DNA of 64,000 nucleotides from positions 806,001 through 870,000 of the forward strand of contig NZ_WEGL01000003.1 in assembly GCF_009604455.1 (NCBI RefSeq). The letters run 5' to 3'. Shown here one piece after another: positions 7,088 to 14,965 of the stretch (position 1 is the stretch's first letter; each line of letters begins with the position of its first letter). The position numbers were made by a program, and so were the translations under genes. The notes under the pieces were generated by a model. It was given only the letters and a program-made list of their open reading frames with translations, was not told the DNA's origin and ran no database searches. The stretch comes from Streptomyces sp. RB17 (GTDB taxonomy: Bacteria; Actinomycetota; Actinomycetes; Streptomycetales; Streptomycetaceae).

Positions 7088-8808
7088 TTCTCAGCCCCTT
7101 CGGCAGGTACGACTGGGGTGTCGGGGGATTCTGAAGGGTCGTCGTCGGGGTCGGGTGCCCCCGGCGCCTGGTCGTAGAGGATTCCGGCGAGATCGCCCAG
7201 CTCCTCGGGCACCTTGGCGGACTCGCTGCGGCCCAGCCCGGCCATCTCGACGACGGTCACGCCGTCGGGGCCCTGCACCGCGCGCACCCAGACCCGGCGG
7301 CGCTGGATGAACAGGGATCCGGCGAGACCGAAGATCGCGGTGAGGGCACCACCGAGCGCCCAGCCGCTGCCGGGCTCCTGGACGATCTCGAAGCCGGCCC
7401 ATTCCTTGATGTCCTTCTCGAAGGTGATGGACCCGGCGCCGTTGGGCAGCGTCATGGTGTCGCCCGGCTGCAGGAGCTTCTTCAGCAGCTGGCCCTTGCC
7501 GTCCTTGAACGCCTTCATGTGCGTCTTGTCCAGCTGGTACACGCTCTGCGGGATGCCGGAGTCGACACCGAGGTCACCGTGGTAGGCGTTGACCGCGAGC
7601 AGCGGGTTCACCAGCGCGGGGAACTGGGAGAGCATCGTGCCGGCCTTCGGGTCGAAGGTGGGCACGAAGAAGGCCTGGAAGCCGAGCTGTTCGTTCTGGC
7701 CCTGGGCGTTCTTGTAGCCGTCCATCACCTTGATCACACCGTTGGAGGTGACGTTCCCGTCGAGCGGCAGCAGCGGCACGGCGTCGTGGAAGACCTCCTT
7801 GCCCTTGCCGTCGCGGACCGTGATGACCGGTGCGTAGCCGTGGCTGACGAGATAGACCTTGGAGTCGCCGATGTGCAGCGGCTGGTTGACCTTGACGGTG
7901 GTCGACTTCTGCTTCCCGTACGCGCCCTGGCTGTAGTCGATCTTCGCTTCGTAGGTGCGCGGCGTGCCCCGGTTGGGGCCGCTCACCTCGTAGGTGCCCG
8001 TGAACTTCTGCAGGTCGAAGCTGAACGGCACCAGGTCGTCGTTCTGGAACAGGCTGCCGGACTTGAAGTCGTCGTACTGCGACAGCGCGTTGGAGAAGCC
8101 GTCGCCCTCGACCACCAGCTTGGTGCCGTCCGACTTGTACAGCTGGCCGGAGGCGAAGGCGACCAGCAGCACGATCAGGGCGATGTGGAAGGCCAGGTTG
8201 CCCAGCTCGCGCACATAGCCCTTCTCGGCGGCGACGGCGTCACCGGCGATGTGGGCGCGGAAGCGGCGCTTCTTCAGCAGGGCGAGAGCGGCCTCGCGGA
8301 CCTGCTCGGGGTCGGCGTTCGTACGCCAGGTCGTGTAGGCGGGCAGCCGGTTCAGCCGCTTGGGGGCGCCCGGCGGCCGGCCGCGCAGCTGGCCGACGAA
8401 CTGCCAGGTGCGCGGGACGATACAGCCGATGAGGGAGACGAACAGCAGGATGTAGATCGCGGAGAACCACACCGAGCTGTAGACATGGAACAGGCCGAGC
8501 TTGTCGTAGACCGGCGCGAGCGTCTTGTGGGCCTTGCGGAAGTCGTCGACCTTGTTGAGGTCGGCGCCGGTCTGCGGGATCAGCGAGCCGGGGATCGCGC
8601 CGAGGGAGAGCAGGAGGAGCAGCAGCAGCGCGACCCGCATGGAGGTCAGCTGCCGCCAGAACCAGCGGGCCCAGCCGATGACGCCGAGTCCGGGCGCGGC
8701 GGACAGCTCCTCGCGCGGGGCGGTGGACAGCTGGGAGCCGGCCGCGCCGAGGTCCTCCTGGTCGCGGCTCGCCTCGTCCTGGCTGTTGTCGGTTTCGGTC
8801 TTGCTCAT
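7084..8808 (-). CDS. resB: Cytochrome c biogenesis protein ResB (Ccs1)
   Basis: Protein of 574 residues, the ResB/Ccs1 half of the system II cytochrome c synthetase. An acidic Ser/Gln-rich N-terminal tail precedes WARWFWRQLTSMRVALLLL, the typical first membrane segment. Further segments are YSSVWFSAIYILLFVSLIGC and ELGNLAFHIALIVLLVAFA. A large extracytoplasmic domain follows, with a last segment near the C-terminus (WALGGALTAIFGLAGSLFI) and then VQGPDGVTVVEMAGLGRSES, an end common in actinobacterial ResB. The gene starts three bases after ccdA stops and overlaps ccsB by four bases. Length and topology fit the family. Confidence 0.93.
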   Translation of the reverse strand: MSKTETDNSQDEASRDQEDLGAAGSQLSTAPREELSAAPGLGVIGWARWFWRQLTSMRVALLLLLLLSLGAIPGSLIPQTGADLNKVDDFRKAHKTLAPVYDKLGLFHVYSSVWFSAIYILLFVSLIGCIVPRTWQFVGQLRGRPPGAPKRLNRLPAYTTWRTNADPEQVREAALALLKKRRFRAHIAGDAVAAEKGYVRELGNLAFHIALIVLLVAFASGQLYKSDGTKLVVEGDGFSNALSQYDDFKSGSLFQNDDLVPFSFDLQKFTGTYEVSGPNRGTPRTYEAKIDYSQGAYGKQKSTTVKVNQPLHIGDSKVYLVSHGYAPVITVRDGKGKEVFHDAVPLLPLDGNVTSNGVIKVMDGYKNAQGQNEQLGFQAFFVPTFDPKAGTMLSQFPALVNPLLAVNAYHGDLGVDSGIPQSVYQLDKTHMKAFKDGKGQLLKKLLQPGDTMTLPNGAGSITFEKDIKEWAGFEIVQEPGSGWALGGALTAIFGLAGSLFIQRRRVWVRAVQGPDGVTVVEMAGLGRSESAKVPEELGDLAGILYDQAPGAPDPDDDPSESPDTPVVPAEGAEK

Positions 8809-8811
8809 CGA

Positions 8812-9582
8812 TCAGATCCCCACAGTGAAGCCGTCGGACCAGGTCTGCACCTGCTGCACCAGACTGTCCCAGGCCCCGGTCAGCAGCAGCACACCGGTCG
8901 CGATCATCATCGTGCCGCCGATGCGCATCACCCAGACATAGTGGCGTTTGACCCAGCCGAAGGCACCGAGGGCCTTGCGGAAGGCTATGGCGGTGAGCAC
9001 GAAGGGGACGCCGAGGCCCAGGCAGTAGGCGACGGTCAGTATCGCGCCCCGGCCGGCGCTCGCCTGCTGGGAGGACAGGGCGATCACGGAGGCCAGGGTG
9101 GGGCCGATGCAGGGCGTCCAGCCGATGCCGAACAGGGCGCCGAGCAGGGGCGCGCCGATCAGCCCGGCGGTCGGCCGCTTGTGGAACCGGAACTCACGCT
9201 GGGTCAGCCAGGGCATCAGTCCCATGAAGAACACGCCCAGCAGGATCATGAGCACGCCGAGCACCTTGGACAGCGTGTCCTTGTACTCCTGCAGGGTGGA
9301 GCCGAAGAAGCCGAAGAGCGCCCCGCCGGAGACGAACACGGCGGTGAAGCCGACGACGAACAGCGCCGCGCCGGTGGCCATCCGCCCGCGTCGGGCATCG
9401 GCGAGATCGGTGCCCGCGACGCCCGTCACATAGGAGAGGTATCCCGGGACCAGCGGCAGCACGCAGGGCGAGAAGAACGAGACGAGCCCGCCGAGCAGCG
9501 CGACCGGCAGGGCGATCAGCAGGGCGCCGCTGCGCACCGTCTCGTTCTGGCCCGTCGCGGCCAGCGTCACGAGTGCGCTCAC
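8812..9582 (-). CDS. ccdA: Cytochrome c biogenesis protein CcdA (thiol electron transporter)
   Basis: Polytopic protein of 256 residues that passes reducing equivalents from cytoplasmic thioredoxin across the membrane. Two intramembrane cysteines are visible in their usual settings: C40 in SFFSPCVLPLVPGYLSYV and C158 in GIGWTPCIGPTLASV. Six hydrophobic segments can be counted, the normal number. A GTG start lies one base after the resA-like stop, so the genes are tightly coupled. CcdA would keep the thioredoxin-like lipoprotein encoded just upstream reduced, so that the CXXCH cysteines of apocytochrome c can accept haem. Confidence 0.93.
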   Translation of the reverse strand: MSALVTLAATGQNETVRSGALLIALPVALLGGLVSFFSPCVLPLVPGYLSYVTGVAGTDLADARRGRMATGAALFVVGFTAVFVSGGALFGFFGSTLQEYKDTLSKVLGVLMILLGVFFMGLMPWLTQREFRFHKRPTAGLIGAPLLGALFGIGWTPCIGPTLASVIALSSQQASAGRGAILTVAYCLGLGVPFVLTAIAFRKALGAFGWVKRHYVWVMRIGGTMMIATGVLLLTGAWDSLVQQVQTWSDGFTVGI

Positions 9583-9583
9583 G

Positions 9584-10174
9584 TCACTTCTCCGCGAGGA
9601 CCGGCTTGAGCATCTTCAGCAGGGCGGTGTCGTCGAGCGCCTCCAGGGCCCGCGCGGCGACCTTCCCGTGCTTGTCGATGACGAGCGTGGAGGGGATCAG
9701 CTGCGGGTTGAGGGTGCCCTTCTGGAAGCGGAGCATCAGCTTGCCCGTGGGGTCGTACAGGCTCGGGTAGCTGATCCCGTGCTCCTTCTCGAAGGCGACG
9801 GCGGGAGTGGTGCTGGTGTCCCGGGTGTTGATGCCGACGAACTGCACGCCCTTGCCCTGGTACTGCTTCGACACCTTGGAGAAGTACTGCGCCTCTTCGC
9901 GGCACGGCCCGCACCACGAGCCCCAGACGTTGATGACGACGACCTGGCCCTTGTAGTCGGCGACGTCCAGGGTCTTGCCGTCGATGGTCCTGCCGGACAG
10001 GTCCGGGGCGCTCGCGCGCTTGCCCGCCGCGACGGTGGCGATGCCGTTGTGGCCGGTGACGAAGTTGGTGTTGCCACCGCCGCCGGAGGTGCCGCCCTTG
10101 CCGCACGCGGACAGGGTCAGGGCCGCTGCGGCGGCCATGGCGCTGAGCAGGAGGGCGCGGCTACGGGTACTCAT
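9584..10174 (-). CDS. resA: TlpA/ResA-like thiol-disulfide lipoprotein
   Basis: Exported thioredoxin-fold protein of 196 residues. The signal peptide MSTRSRALLLSAMAAAAALT ends in the lipobox LSAC with acylated Cys24. The redox site is C88-G-P-C91 in VWGSWCGPCREEAQYF. Downstream elements FVGINTRDTS, GISYPSLYD and PSTLVIDKHGKV match the ResA/TlpA thioredoxin-like fold, including the cis-proline loop. It should act outside the membrane to reduce apocytochrome c cysteines, fed by CcdA. It is the first gene of the resA-ccdA-resB-ccsB run on the minus strand. The symbol is by role and gene order; TlpA-type is an equally fair name. Confidence 0.9.
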   Translation of the reverse strand: MSTRSRALLLSAMAAAAALTLSACGKGGTSGGGGNTNFVTGHNGIATVAAGKRASAPDLSGRTIDGKTLDVADYKGQVVVINVWGSWCGPCREEAQYFSKVSKQYQGKGVQFVGINTRDTSTTPAVAFEKEHGISYPSLYDPTGKLMLRFQKGTLNPQLIPSTLVIDKHGKVAARALEALDDTALLKMLKPVLAEK

Positions 10175-10209
10175 GTGAAAAGTTTCGCATGTCCGTTCCG
10201 GCGATCTGT

Positions 10210-10280
10210 GGCGCCCCCCTGCCGGGCGGAAAACCGCATTTCAGGGCGTATTTACACGGGACATTTCCGACAGGGGCGCC
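10210..10280 (-). terminator. Long inverted repeat downstream of the deacetylase-like gene
   Basis: GGCGCCCCCCTG at 10210-10221 can pair, with a two-base bulge, with CAGGGGCGCC at 10271-10280, enclosing a smaller CGG-AAAA-CCG hairpin. It lies between the deacetylase-like stop (10290) and the resA start (10174), so it may end one transcript and lie in the leader of the next. Confidence 0.35.
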
Positions 10281-10289
10281 GCCGAGAGG

Positions 10290-11573
10290 CTAGGCCAGGA
10301 AGGTCTTCCAGCCACCGGCCGGCGTCTGACCCGGGGCCAGCGTGCGCAGCTTGGCGAGGATCTCGGGCTTCTGTACGTCGATCCAGTCGACGAACTGCCG
10401 GAAGGAGACCAGCCGGACGTCGGCGCCCTTCTCCTTCTCGCGGGCGATGTGCTTGAAGGCCTGCTCGACGGAGTCCATGTAGATGCCGCCGTTCCAGTGC
10501 TCGAAGTGGTTGCCTATGAAGAACGGCGCCCGGTTTGTCTCGTATGCCCGCTTGAAGCCGGCGATGTACGCCCCGGCCGACTGCTCACGCCAGGCCGGGT
10601 AGTTGTAGGCCGGCGCCTTGGTCGAGTTCTGCGACTGGTTGTACATCATGTTGTAGTCCATCGACAGGACCTGGAACTTGCGGCCGGGGAAGGGGACCTC
10701 CTGGAGCGGCAGGTCCCACAGCCCGTGCCTCTTCACCGGCCACATCTGCAGGCCGCCGGGCGAGGAGGCGTCGTAGCGCCAGCCCAGTTCACGGGCGGTG
10801 GGCAGCAGGTTGTCCTGACCGAGCAGACAGGGCGTACGGCCGCCGACGAGTTCCTTGTCGTAGTCGAAGGGCAGCGCGGGCAGATCGTGCCAGCCGGTGT
10901 TGGTCTTCCAGTTCTTCACGAAGGACTTGGCCTGCTCGATCTCGCTGTGCCACTGCTGGGGCGTCCACCACTTGACCGAGGTGCGGGCCTCGCCGCAGAA
11001 GTGGCCGTTGAAGTGGGTGCCGATCTCGTGACCCTCGAGCCAGGCCCTGCGGACATTGGTCAGGGTGGCCTTGACGTGCTCGTCGTTGAGGTAGCCGATG
11101 TCGGAGGCGCCGATCCTGTTGTTCGGCGGGGCGTACAGGCGCTTCTTCGACTCGGGCAGCAGATACAGCCCCGAGAGGAAGAAGGTCATGGAGGCACCGT
11201 GCTCCTTGGCGAGGTCCAGGAAGCGCGGGAAGAGTCCGTTGCCGACCTCGCCGGCCCCGTCCCAGGAGAAGACCACGAACTGCGGCGGGGTCTGGCCGGG
11301 CTCCAGCGGCTCGGGCTTGACCGGCTGGTGCGGCTGCTTGCCGGTGAAGGACGTGGAGCCGTCGCCGATGAGGCGGCCCTGTGGCGCGCCGCTCGCGTCG
11401 CCGCCCTTGCCGCCGCTCTTTCCGCCGCTTTTTCCGCCGCCGGAACCGTCCGAGGCCCCGGTGCCGTCCGACGACGTGTGGCTCCCGCAACCGGCGAGGG
11501 TGGCGGCGGCCGCGGCACCCGCGCCGAGGCCGAGTATTCCCCGGCGGGAGAAGGTCCGGGAGACGGTGCGCAT
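10290..11573 (-). CDS. Tat-exported polysaccharide-deacetylase-like lipoprotein
   Basis: Exported protein of 427 residues. It starts with a twin-arginine-like signal (SRTFSRRGILGLGAG) and a lipobox TLAGC, so it is probably a Tat-exported lipoprotein. A Gly/Ser/Lys-rich linker follows. The catalytic region shows features of carbohydrate esterase 4-like proteins: FVVFSWDGAGEVGNGLFPRF where CE4 enzymes have the first catalytic/metal Asp, ASMTFFLSGLYLL for TFFxxG, and the motif EIGTHFNGHFCG resembling the His-containing metal motif (GxEIGxH). The metal triad is therefore plausible but not canonical. It lies between the phosphatase gene and the cytochrome genes, with an AT-rich upstream region. 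The natural substrate, cell-wall or other glycan, is unknown. Confidence 0.8.
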   Translation of the reverse strand: MRTVSRTFSRRGILGLGAGAAAAATLAGCGSHTSSDGTGASDGSGGGKSGGKSGGKGGDASGAPQGRLIGDGSTSFTGKQPHQPVKPEPLEPGQTPPQFVVFSWDGAGEVGNGLFPRFLDLAKEHGASMTFFLSGLYLLPESKKRLYAPPNNRIGASDIGYLNDEHVKATLTNVRRAWLEGHEIGTHFNGHFCGEARTSVKWWTPQQWHSEIEQAKSFVKNWKTNTGWHDLPALPFDYDKELVGGRTPCLLGQDNLLPTARELGWRYDASSPGGLQMWPVKRHGLWDLPLQEVPFPGRKFQVLSMDYNMMYNQSQNSTKAPAYNYPAWREQSAGAYIAGFKRAYETNRAPFFIGNHFEHWNGGIYMDSVEQAFKHIAREKEKGADVRLVSFRQFVDWIDVQKPEILAKLRTLAPGQTPAGGWKTFLA

Positions 11574-11659
11574 GGAGTTCCCCGATCATCGCGCCTGTTG
11601 GTGGTCACCCACTGAGAGGACACGACGATCGGAGAGGTTCCGATAATTCTTATGTTTTT

Positions 11660-11683
11660 CGCAATAGTTGCGGCAAAGGCAAC
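11660..11683 (-). promoter_or_regulatory. AT-rich upstream region with overlapping inverted repeats
   Basis: CGCAA-TAG-TTGCG (11660-11672) overlaps GTTGC-GGCAAAG-GCAAC (11667-11683) in an unusually AT-rich stretch. It lies about 90 bp upstream of the deacetylase-like lipoprotein start and is a candidate operator for that gene. The regulator is unknown. Confidence 0.4.
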
Positions 11684-11729
11684 CTAAGCAACACCAAACG
11701 GACCGTCAGAAAACGGCGCCCGGGCCTGC

Positions 11730-12452
11730 TCAGGCCCCGAAGGCCTTCCCCTGGGCGGCCCCCTTGCCCTTCTGCGGCTTGGCACCGGCCCGCAGATGGG
11801 CCGGGACCAGATCGATGGCGGGCTCGCTGTAGCCGACCGACACGATCTTGTCGCCGAGGTAGGTGAAGGACGTCAGGGAGGCCAGCGTGCACTGCCGCTT
11901 GCGCGGATCGTGCCACAGCCGCCGCCGCTCGACGTACGACCGCACGATCCAGATCGGCAGCTGATGGCTGACCAGCACCGCCTCATGGCCGCGCGCCTGG
12001 TCCTTCGCCGCGTTCAGCGCGGCCGTCATCCGCACGACCTGGTCGACGTACGGTTCACCCCAGGACGGCCGGAACGGGTTGACCAGATGCTTCCAGTTGC
12101 CGGGGCGCTGCAGCGCGCCGTCGCCGACGCCGAAGGTCTTGCCCTGGAAGACGTTGTCGGCCTCGATGAGCCGCTCGTCGGTGTCGAGGTCGAGACCGTG
12201 CGCCTTGGCGATCGGGCCGGCCGTCTCCTGCGCCCGCTCCAGCGGTGAGGCGCAGACGTACGTCACGTCCCGCGGGGCGAGGTGCTCGGCGACCCGGTCG
12301 GCCATCCGCCGCCCCAGCTCGGACAGGTGGTAGCCGGGCAGCCGCCCGTACAGGATCCCGGTCGGGTTCTCGACCTCGCCGTGCCGCATGAGATGGACGA
12401 CCGTGACGTCCTTGTCCCTGCTGCCGTCGCTGTTGCCGATGCTGGTGCTCAC
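11730..12452 (-). CDS. Histidine phosphatase family protein (phosphoglycerate mutase-like)
   Basis: Protein of 240 residues in the branch 1 histidine phosphatase superfamily. The phosphohistidine motif is R23-H24-G25 in HLMRHGEVENP. ASPLERAQETAGPIA supplies the second Arg, VNPFRPSWGEPYVDQVVRM an acidic region, and VLVSHQLPIWIVRSYVE the second catalytic His. The start overlaps the hemL stop as GTGA, so it is translationally coupled to haem precursor synthesis. That arrangement is often seen in Streptomyces, although a direct role in haem synthesis is not established. The C-terminal tail is Lys/Gly-rich. The substrate is not predictable; a true glycolytic mutase is unlikely given the context. 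Confidence 0.9.
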   Translation of the reverse strand: MSTSIGNSDGSRDKDVTVVHLMRHGEVENPTGILYGRLPGYHLSELGRRMADRVAEHLAPRDVTYVCASPLERAQETAGPIAKAHGLDLDTDERLIEADNVFQGKTFGVGDGALQRPGNWKHLVNPFRPSWGEPYVDQVVRMTAALNAAKDQARGHEAVLVSHQLPIWIVRSYVERRRLWHDPRKRQCTLASLTSFTYLGDKIVSVGYSEPAIDLVPAHLRAGAKPQKGKGAAQGKAFGA

Positions 12453-13774
12453 GCGGTGGCCTCCGCAGCCGCCCGGGCCGCCGCCGGAAGGGCGTCGGCG
12501 ATCTTCTGGACGGCCCGCTCGTCGTGGGCCGTGGACACGAACCAGGACTCGAAGGACGACGGCGGCAGGTAGACGCCGTTCGACAGCAGCGAGTGGAAGA
12601 ACGCGGTGAAGCGGAACGACTCCTGGCGTCTGGCGTCGTCGTAGTCCCGGACCTGCCGGTCGGTGAAGAACACCGAGAACATGTTGGAGGCGGTCTGCAC
12701 CCGGTGCGCGACGCCCTCCTTGCTCAGCGCCTCACCGACCAGGCCCTGGATCTGCGCGGACACCGCGTTCACCGTGTCGTACGCGGCGTCGTCGAGCAGC
12801 CGCAGCTGGGCGAGCCCGGCGGCGGTGGCGACGGGGTTGCCGGAGAGGGTGCCGGCCTGGTAGACGGGCCCCGCGGGCGCGAGGTGCGCCATCACATCGG
12901 CGCGCCCACCGAAGGCGGCGGCCGGGAAGCCGCCACCCATGACCTTCCCGAAGGTCATGAGGTCGGGCTTGACCCCGTCGACCCCGTACCACCCGGCGCG
13001 GCTGGTCCGGAACCCGGTCATCACCTCGTCGGAGATGTAGAGCGCGCCGTTCTTGTGGCAGGCGTCCCTGAGCCCCTGGTTGAACCCGGGGTCCGGCGGC
13101 ACGACGCCCATGTTGCCGGGGGAGGCCTCGGTGATCACGCACGCGATCTCGCCGGGGTGCCGGTGGAAGGCCTCCTGCACGGCCTCCAGGTCGTTGTACG
13201 GCAGCACGATCGTGTCGCCGGCCTGGGCACCGGTGACACCGGGGGTGTCGGGCAGCGCGAACGTGGCGACCCCCGACCCGGCGGCAGCCAGCAGCGCATC
13301 CACATGCCCGTGGTAGCAGCCGGCGAACTTGATCACCTTGGACCGCCCGGTGAACCCGCGGGCGAGCCGAATGGCGCTCATGGTCGCCTCGGTCCCGCTG
13401 CTGACCAGCCGGACCTGCTCCACCGGCTCGACCCGGGCGACGATCTCCTCGGCGAGCGCGACCTCGCCCGCACCGGGCGTGCCGAAGGACGTACCGCGGG
13501 CGACGGCCTCCTGGACGGCGGCGATGACCTCGGGGTGCGCGTGCCCGAGGATCATCGGCCCCCAGGAGCAGACGAGGTCGACGTACTCCCGGCCGTCCGC
13601 ATCCGTCAGGTAGGGGCCGCGGCCGGACACCATGAAGCGGGGGGTGCCGCCGACGGCGCGGAAGGCGCGCACCGGGGAGTTCACACCGCCCGGGGTGACG
13701 GCGGAGGCGCGGTCGAAGAGCGCCTGGGAGGCGGGCGCATCGTAGGGATAGGGCGTTTCGCTCTGGGCGCTCAT
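12449..13774 (-). CDS. hemL: Glutamate-1-semialdehyde 2,1-aminomutase
   Basis: PLP enzyme of 441 residues that converts glutamate-1-semialdehyde to 5-aminolevulinate in the C5 tetrapyrrole pathway. It is recognised by ASAVTPGGVNSPVRAFRAVG, SSGTEATMSAIRLARG, CYHGHVDALL, the PLP-Asp motif YISDEVMTGFR (D249) and the Schiff-base lysine K277 in LMTFGKVMGGGFPAA. Length is normal for HemL. I used the ATG at 13774; an open extension to 13930 adds 52 residues unlike any HemL. It overlaps the phosphatase gene by four bases. hemB, the next enzyme of the pathway, lies elsewhere in this window at 49515. Confidence 0.97.
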   Translation of the reverse strand: MSAQSETPYPYDAPASQALFDRASAVTPGGVNSPVRAFRAVGGTPRFMVSGRGPYLTDADGREYVDLVCSWGPMILGHAHPEVIAAVQEAVARGTSFGTPGAGEVALAEEIVARVEPVEQVRLVSSGTEATMSAIRLARGFTGRSKVIKFAGCYHGHVDALLAAAGSGVATFALPDTPGVTGAQAGDTIVLPYNDLEAVQEAFHRHPGEIACVITEASPGNMGVVPPDPGFNQGLRDACHKNGALYISDEVMTGFRTSRAGWYGVDGVKPDLMTFGKVMGGGFPAAAFGGRADVMAHLAPAGPVYQAGTLSGNPVATAAGLAQLRLLDDAAYDTVNAVSAQIQGLVGEALSKEGVAHRVQTASNMFSVFFTDRQVRDYDDARRQESFRFTAFFHSLLSNGVYLPPSSFESWFVSTAHDERAVQKIADALPAAARAAAEATA

Positions 13775-14353
13775 GACGTGCGACTTCTCCGACTTCTCGG
13801 ACTCCGGTTGCTTGGGTGACCTCCTCAGGGTAGGCCGCGGCCCGGCCGTACCGCGGCCGACCTCCGGTCCGCAGCGTCGCGCGCGTGCCATCTGCGAGAC
13901 TGAGACGTGATACACACAGCTCTTACGCACGTAATGATCGGAAGATACTCAGGGGCCGGGAAGAACCCGTGGACTGTTGTTCACCCGCACGTTTCGGCGG
14001 GCGGCCGTGGGGGAGGTCACTGACACGATGATCGGGTTGCGCGGCGGGGGCCACGCGTCCTAGAAAAGCAGTCGGGTGGAGATATGCATCGCGGTGGCGG
14101 ACTGGGCGAGGGGACTGATGACCTGGGTCCTCGGCGTGCCCGGCGGGGAAGGCACCGGCGCGACGCGGAGGAAGCGACCGAAGCACGGCAGAGTGACGCA
14201 CGTCAGACACAGGGTGTACCGGGTGAGCCCGAGAGGTACGACCGGCAGACGGACCGGCAGCTGGACCGCCAGCTGGAGCGGCCCGTCGACCGCCGGCTCG
14301 ACCACCGGGCCGACCGCCTGAGGGCGGGGAGCAGAAATGGTGGTCGGGTGGGG
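13775..14353. other. Intergenic region between hemL and a divergent conserved gene
   Basis: This 579-bp stretch must hold the hemL promoter and that of the plus-strand gene. An inverted repeat GGCCGCGG / CCGCGGCC lies at 13833-13858 in the hemL leader. From 14084 the plus strand is open in the frame of the downstream gene and would encode an Arg/Asp/Gln-rich run built on repeated GACCGGCAG/GACCGCCAG units. This could be a long N-terminal extension or untranslated DNA. No RNA gene was recognised. Confidence 0.5.
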
Positions 14354-14785
14354 GTGACGTACAAATACTTCGGCGCGCCGGACGGCGCGACCGCGGCCCG
14401 CGTGCCCATCTCCATGCGCCCCGAGGAACTCGGTGGCGACGAGCTGGGCATGAACGGCATGTTCACCAAGATCAAGCCGGAGACCATGGCGGCCATGGTG
14501 CTGACCGGCATCGAGGGCGTCCCCCTGCACAAGGTCCCACCCCTGGAACTCGTCGTCCTCCACCCCGACTACGCGGTCGTCAAGCTCCCCATGACCGTCG
14601 TCGACCCCCTGCGCGGCATCGGCGAGGAAGCGGTCGGCGCGGCGGCCTTCATCTGGTCGACGGTGCCGGACCGGGGCGGGCCGCGGGACGCGTTCAATGT
14701 GTACCAGTTGCTGCACGAGTGGCAGGACTTCTCGCATCGGCTGCATGAGGCGGGGCATCAGCCGTATTGCCTTGTTTGGCCCTGA
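14354..14785 (+). CDS. Conserved hypothetical protein
   Basis: Protein of 143 residues starting from a GTG at 14354 in the context MTYKYFGAPDGATAARVP. An in-frame ATG at 14084 would add 90 residues of Arg/Asp/Gln-rich low complexity; it has only a poorly spaced ribosome site, so I prefer the short form. Visible sequence includes PISMRPEELGGDELGMNGMF and a C-terminal segment rich in His and Trp (LLHEWQDFSHRLHEAGHQPY). No transmembrane segment, signal peptide or nucleotide-binding motif is seen. It appears soluble. I do not recognise a named domain. A hairpin terminator follows it. It is probably monocistronic and divergent from hemL. Confidence 0.7.
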   Translation: MTYKYFGAPDGATAARVPISMRPEELGGDELGMNGMFTKIKPETMAAMVLTGIEGVPLHKVPPLELVVLHPDYAVVKLPMTVVDPLRGIGEEAVGAAAFIWSTVPDRGGPRDAFNVYQLLHEWQDFSHRLHEAGHQPYCLVWP

Positions 14786-14806
14786 GCTGGGGTTTCACGG
14801 TGTATA

Positions 14807-14828
14807 GGCGGGGTTTTCGGACCCCGCC
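14807..14828 (+). terminator. Hairpin terminator
   Basis: GGCGGGG and CCCCGCC (7-bp arms) flank an 8-base loop TTTTCGGA, 21 bp after the stop of the gene ending at 14785 and before the phosphatase gene at 14966. There is no U-run, which is usual in Streptomyces. Confidence 0.6.
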
Positions 14829-14965
14829 CTCGTCATGTGCGCAGGAGGGCCGTCAGGCCGCCAGGGCACATTGAGGGCATAGGGGTTTCTCCCGCGGGGA
14901 CCATCCCGGACGGCCCCGGGGGCCGAGGCCCCGGTGGTGGGGTGCGGCGTGAGGGGGAGAGCGGC

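Noticed and set aside
13775..14353. A tRNA or riboswitch in the long gap upstream of hemL.
   Set aside because: No cloverleaf, CCA end or known riboswitch core could be recognised; only a short inverted repeat and a low-complexity open stretch are visible.
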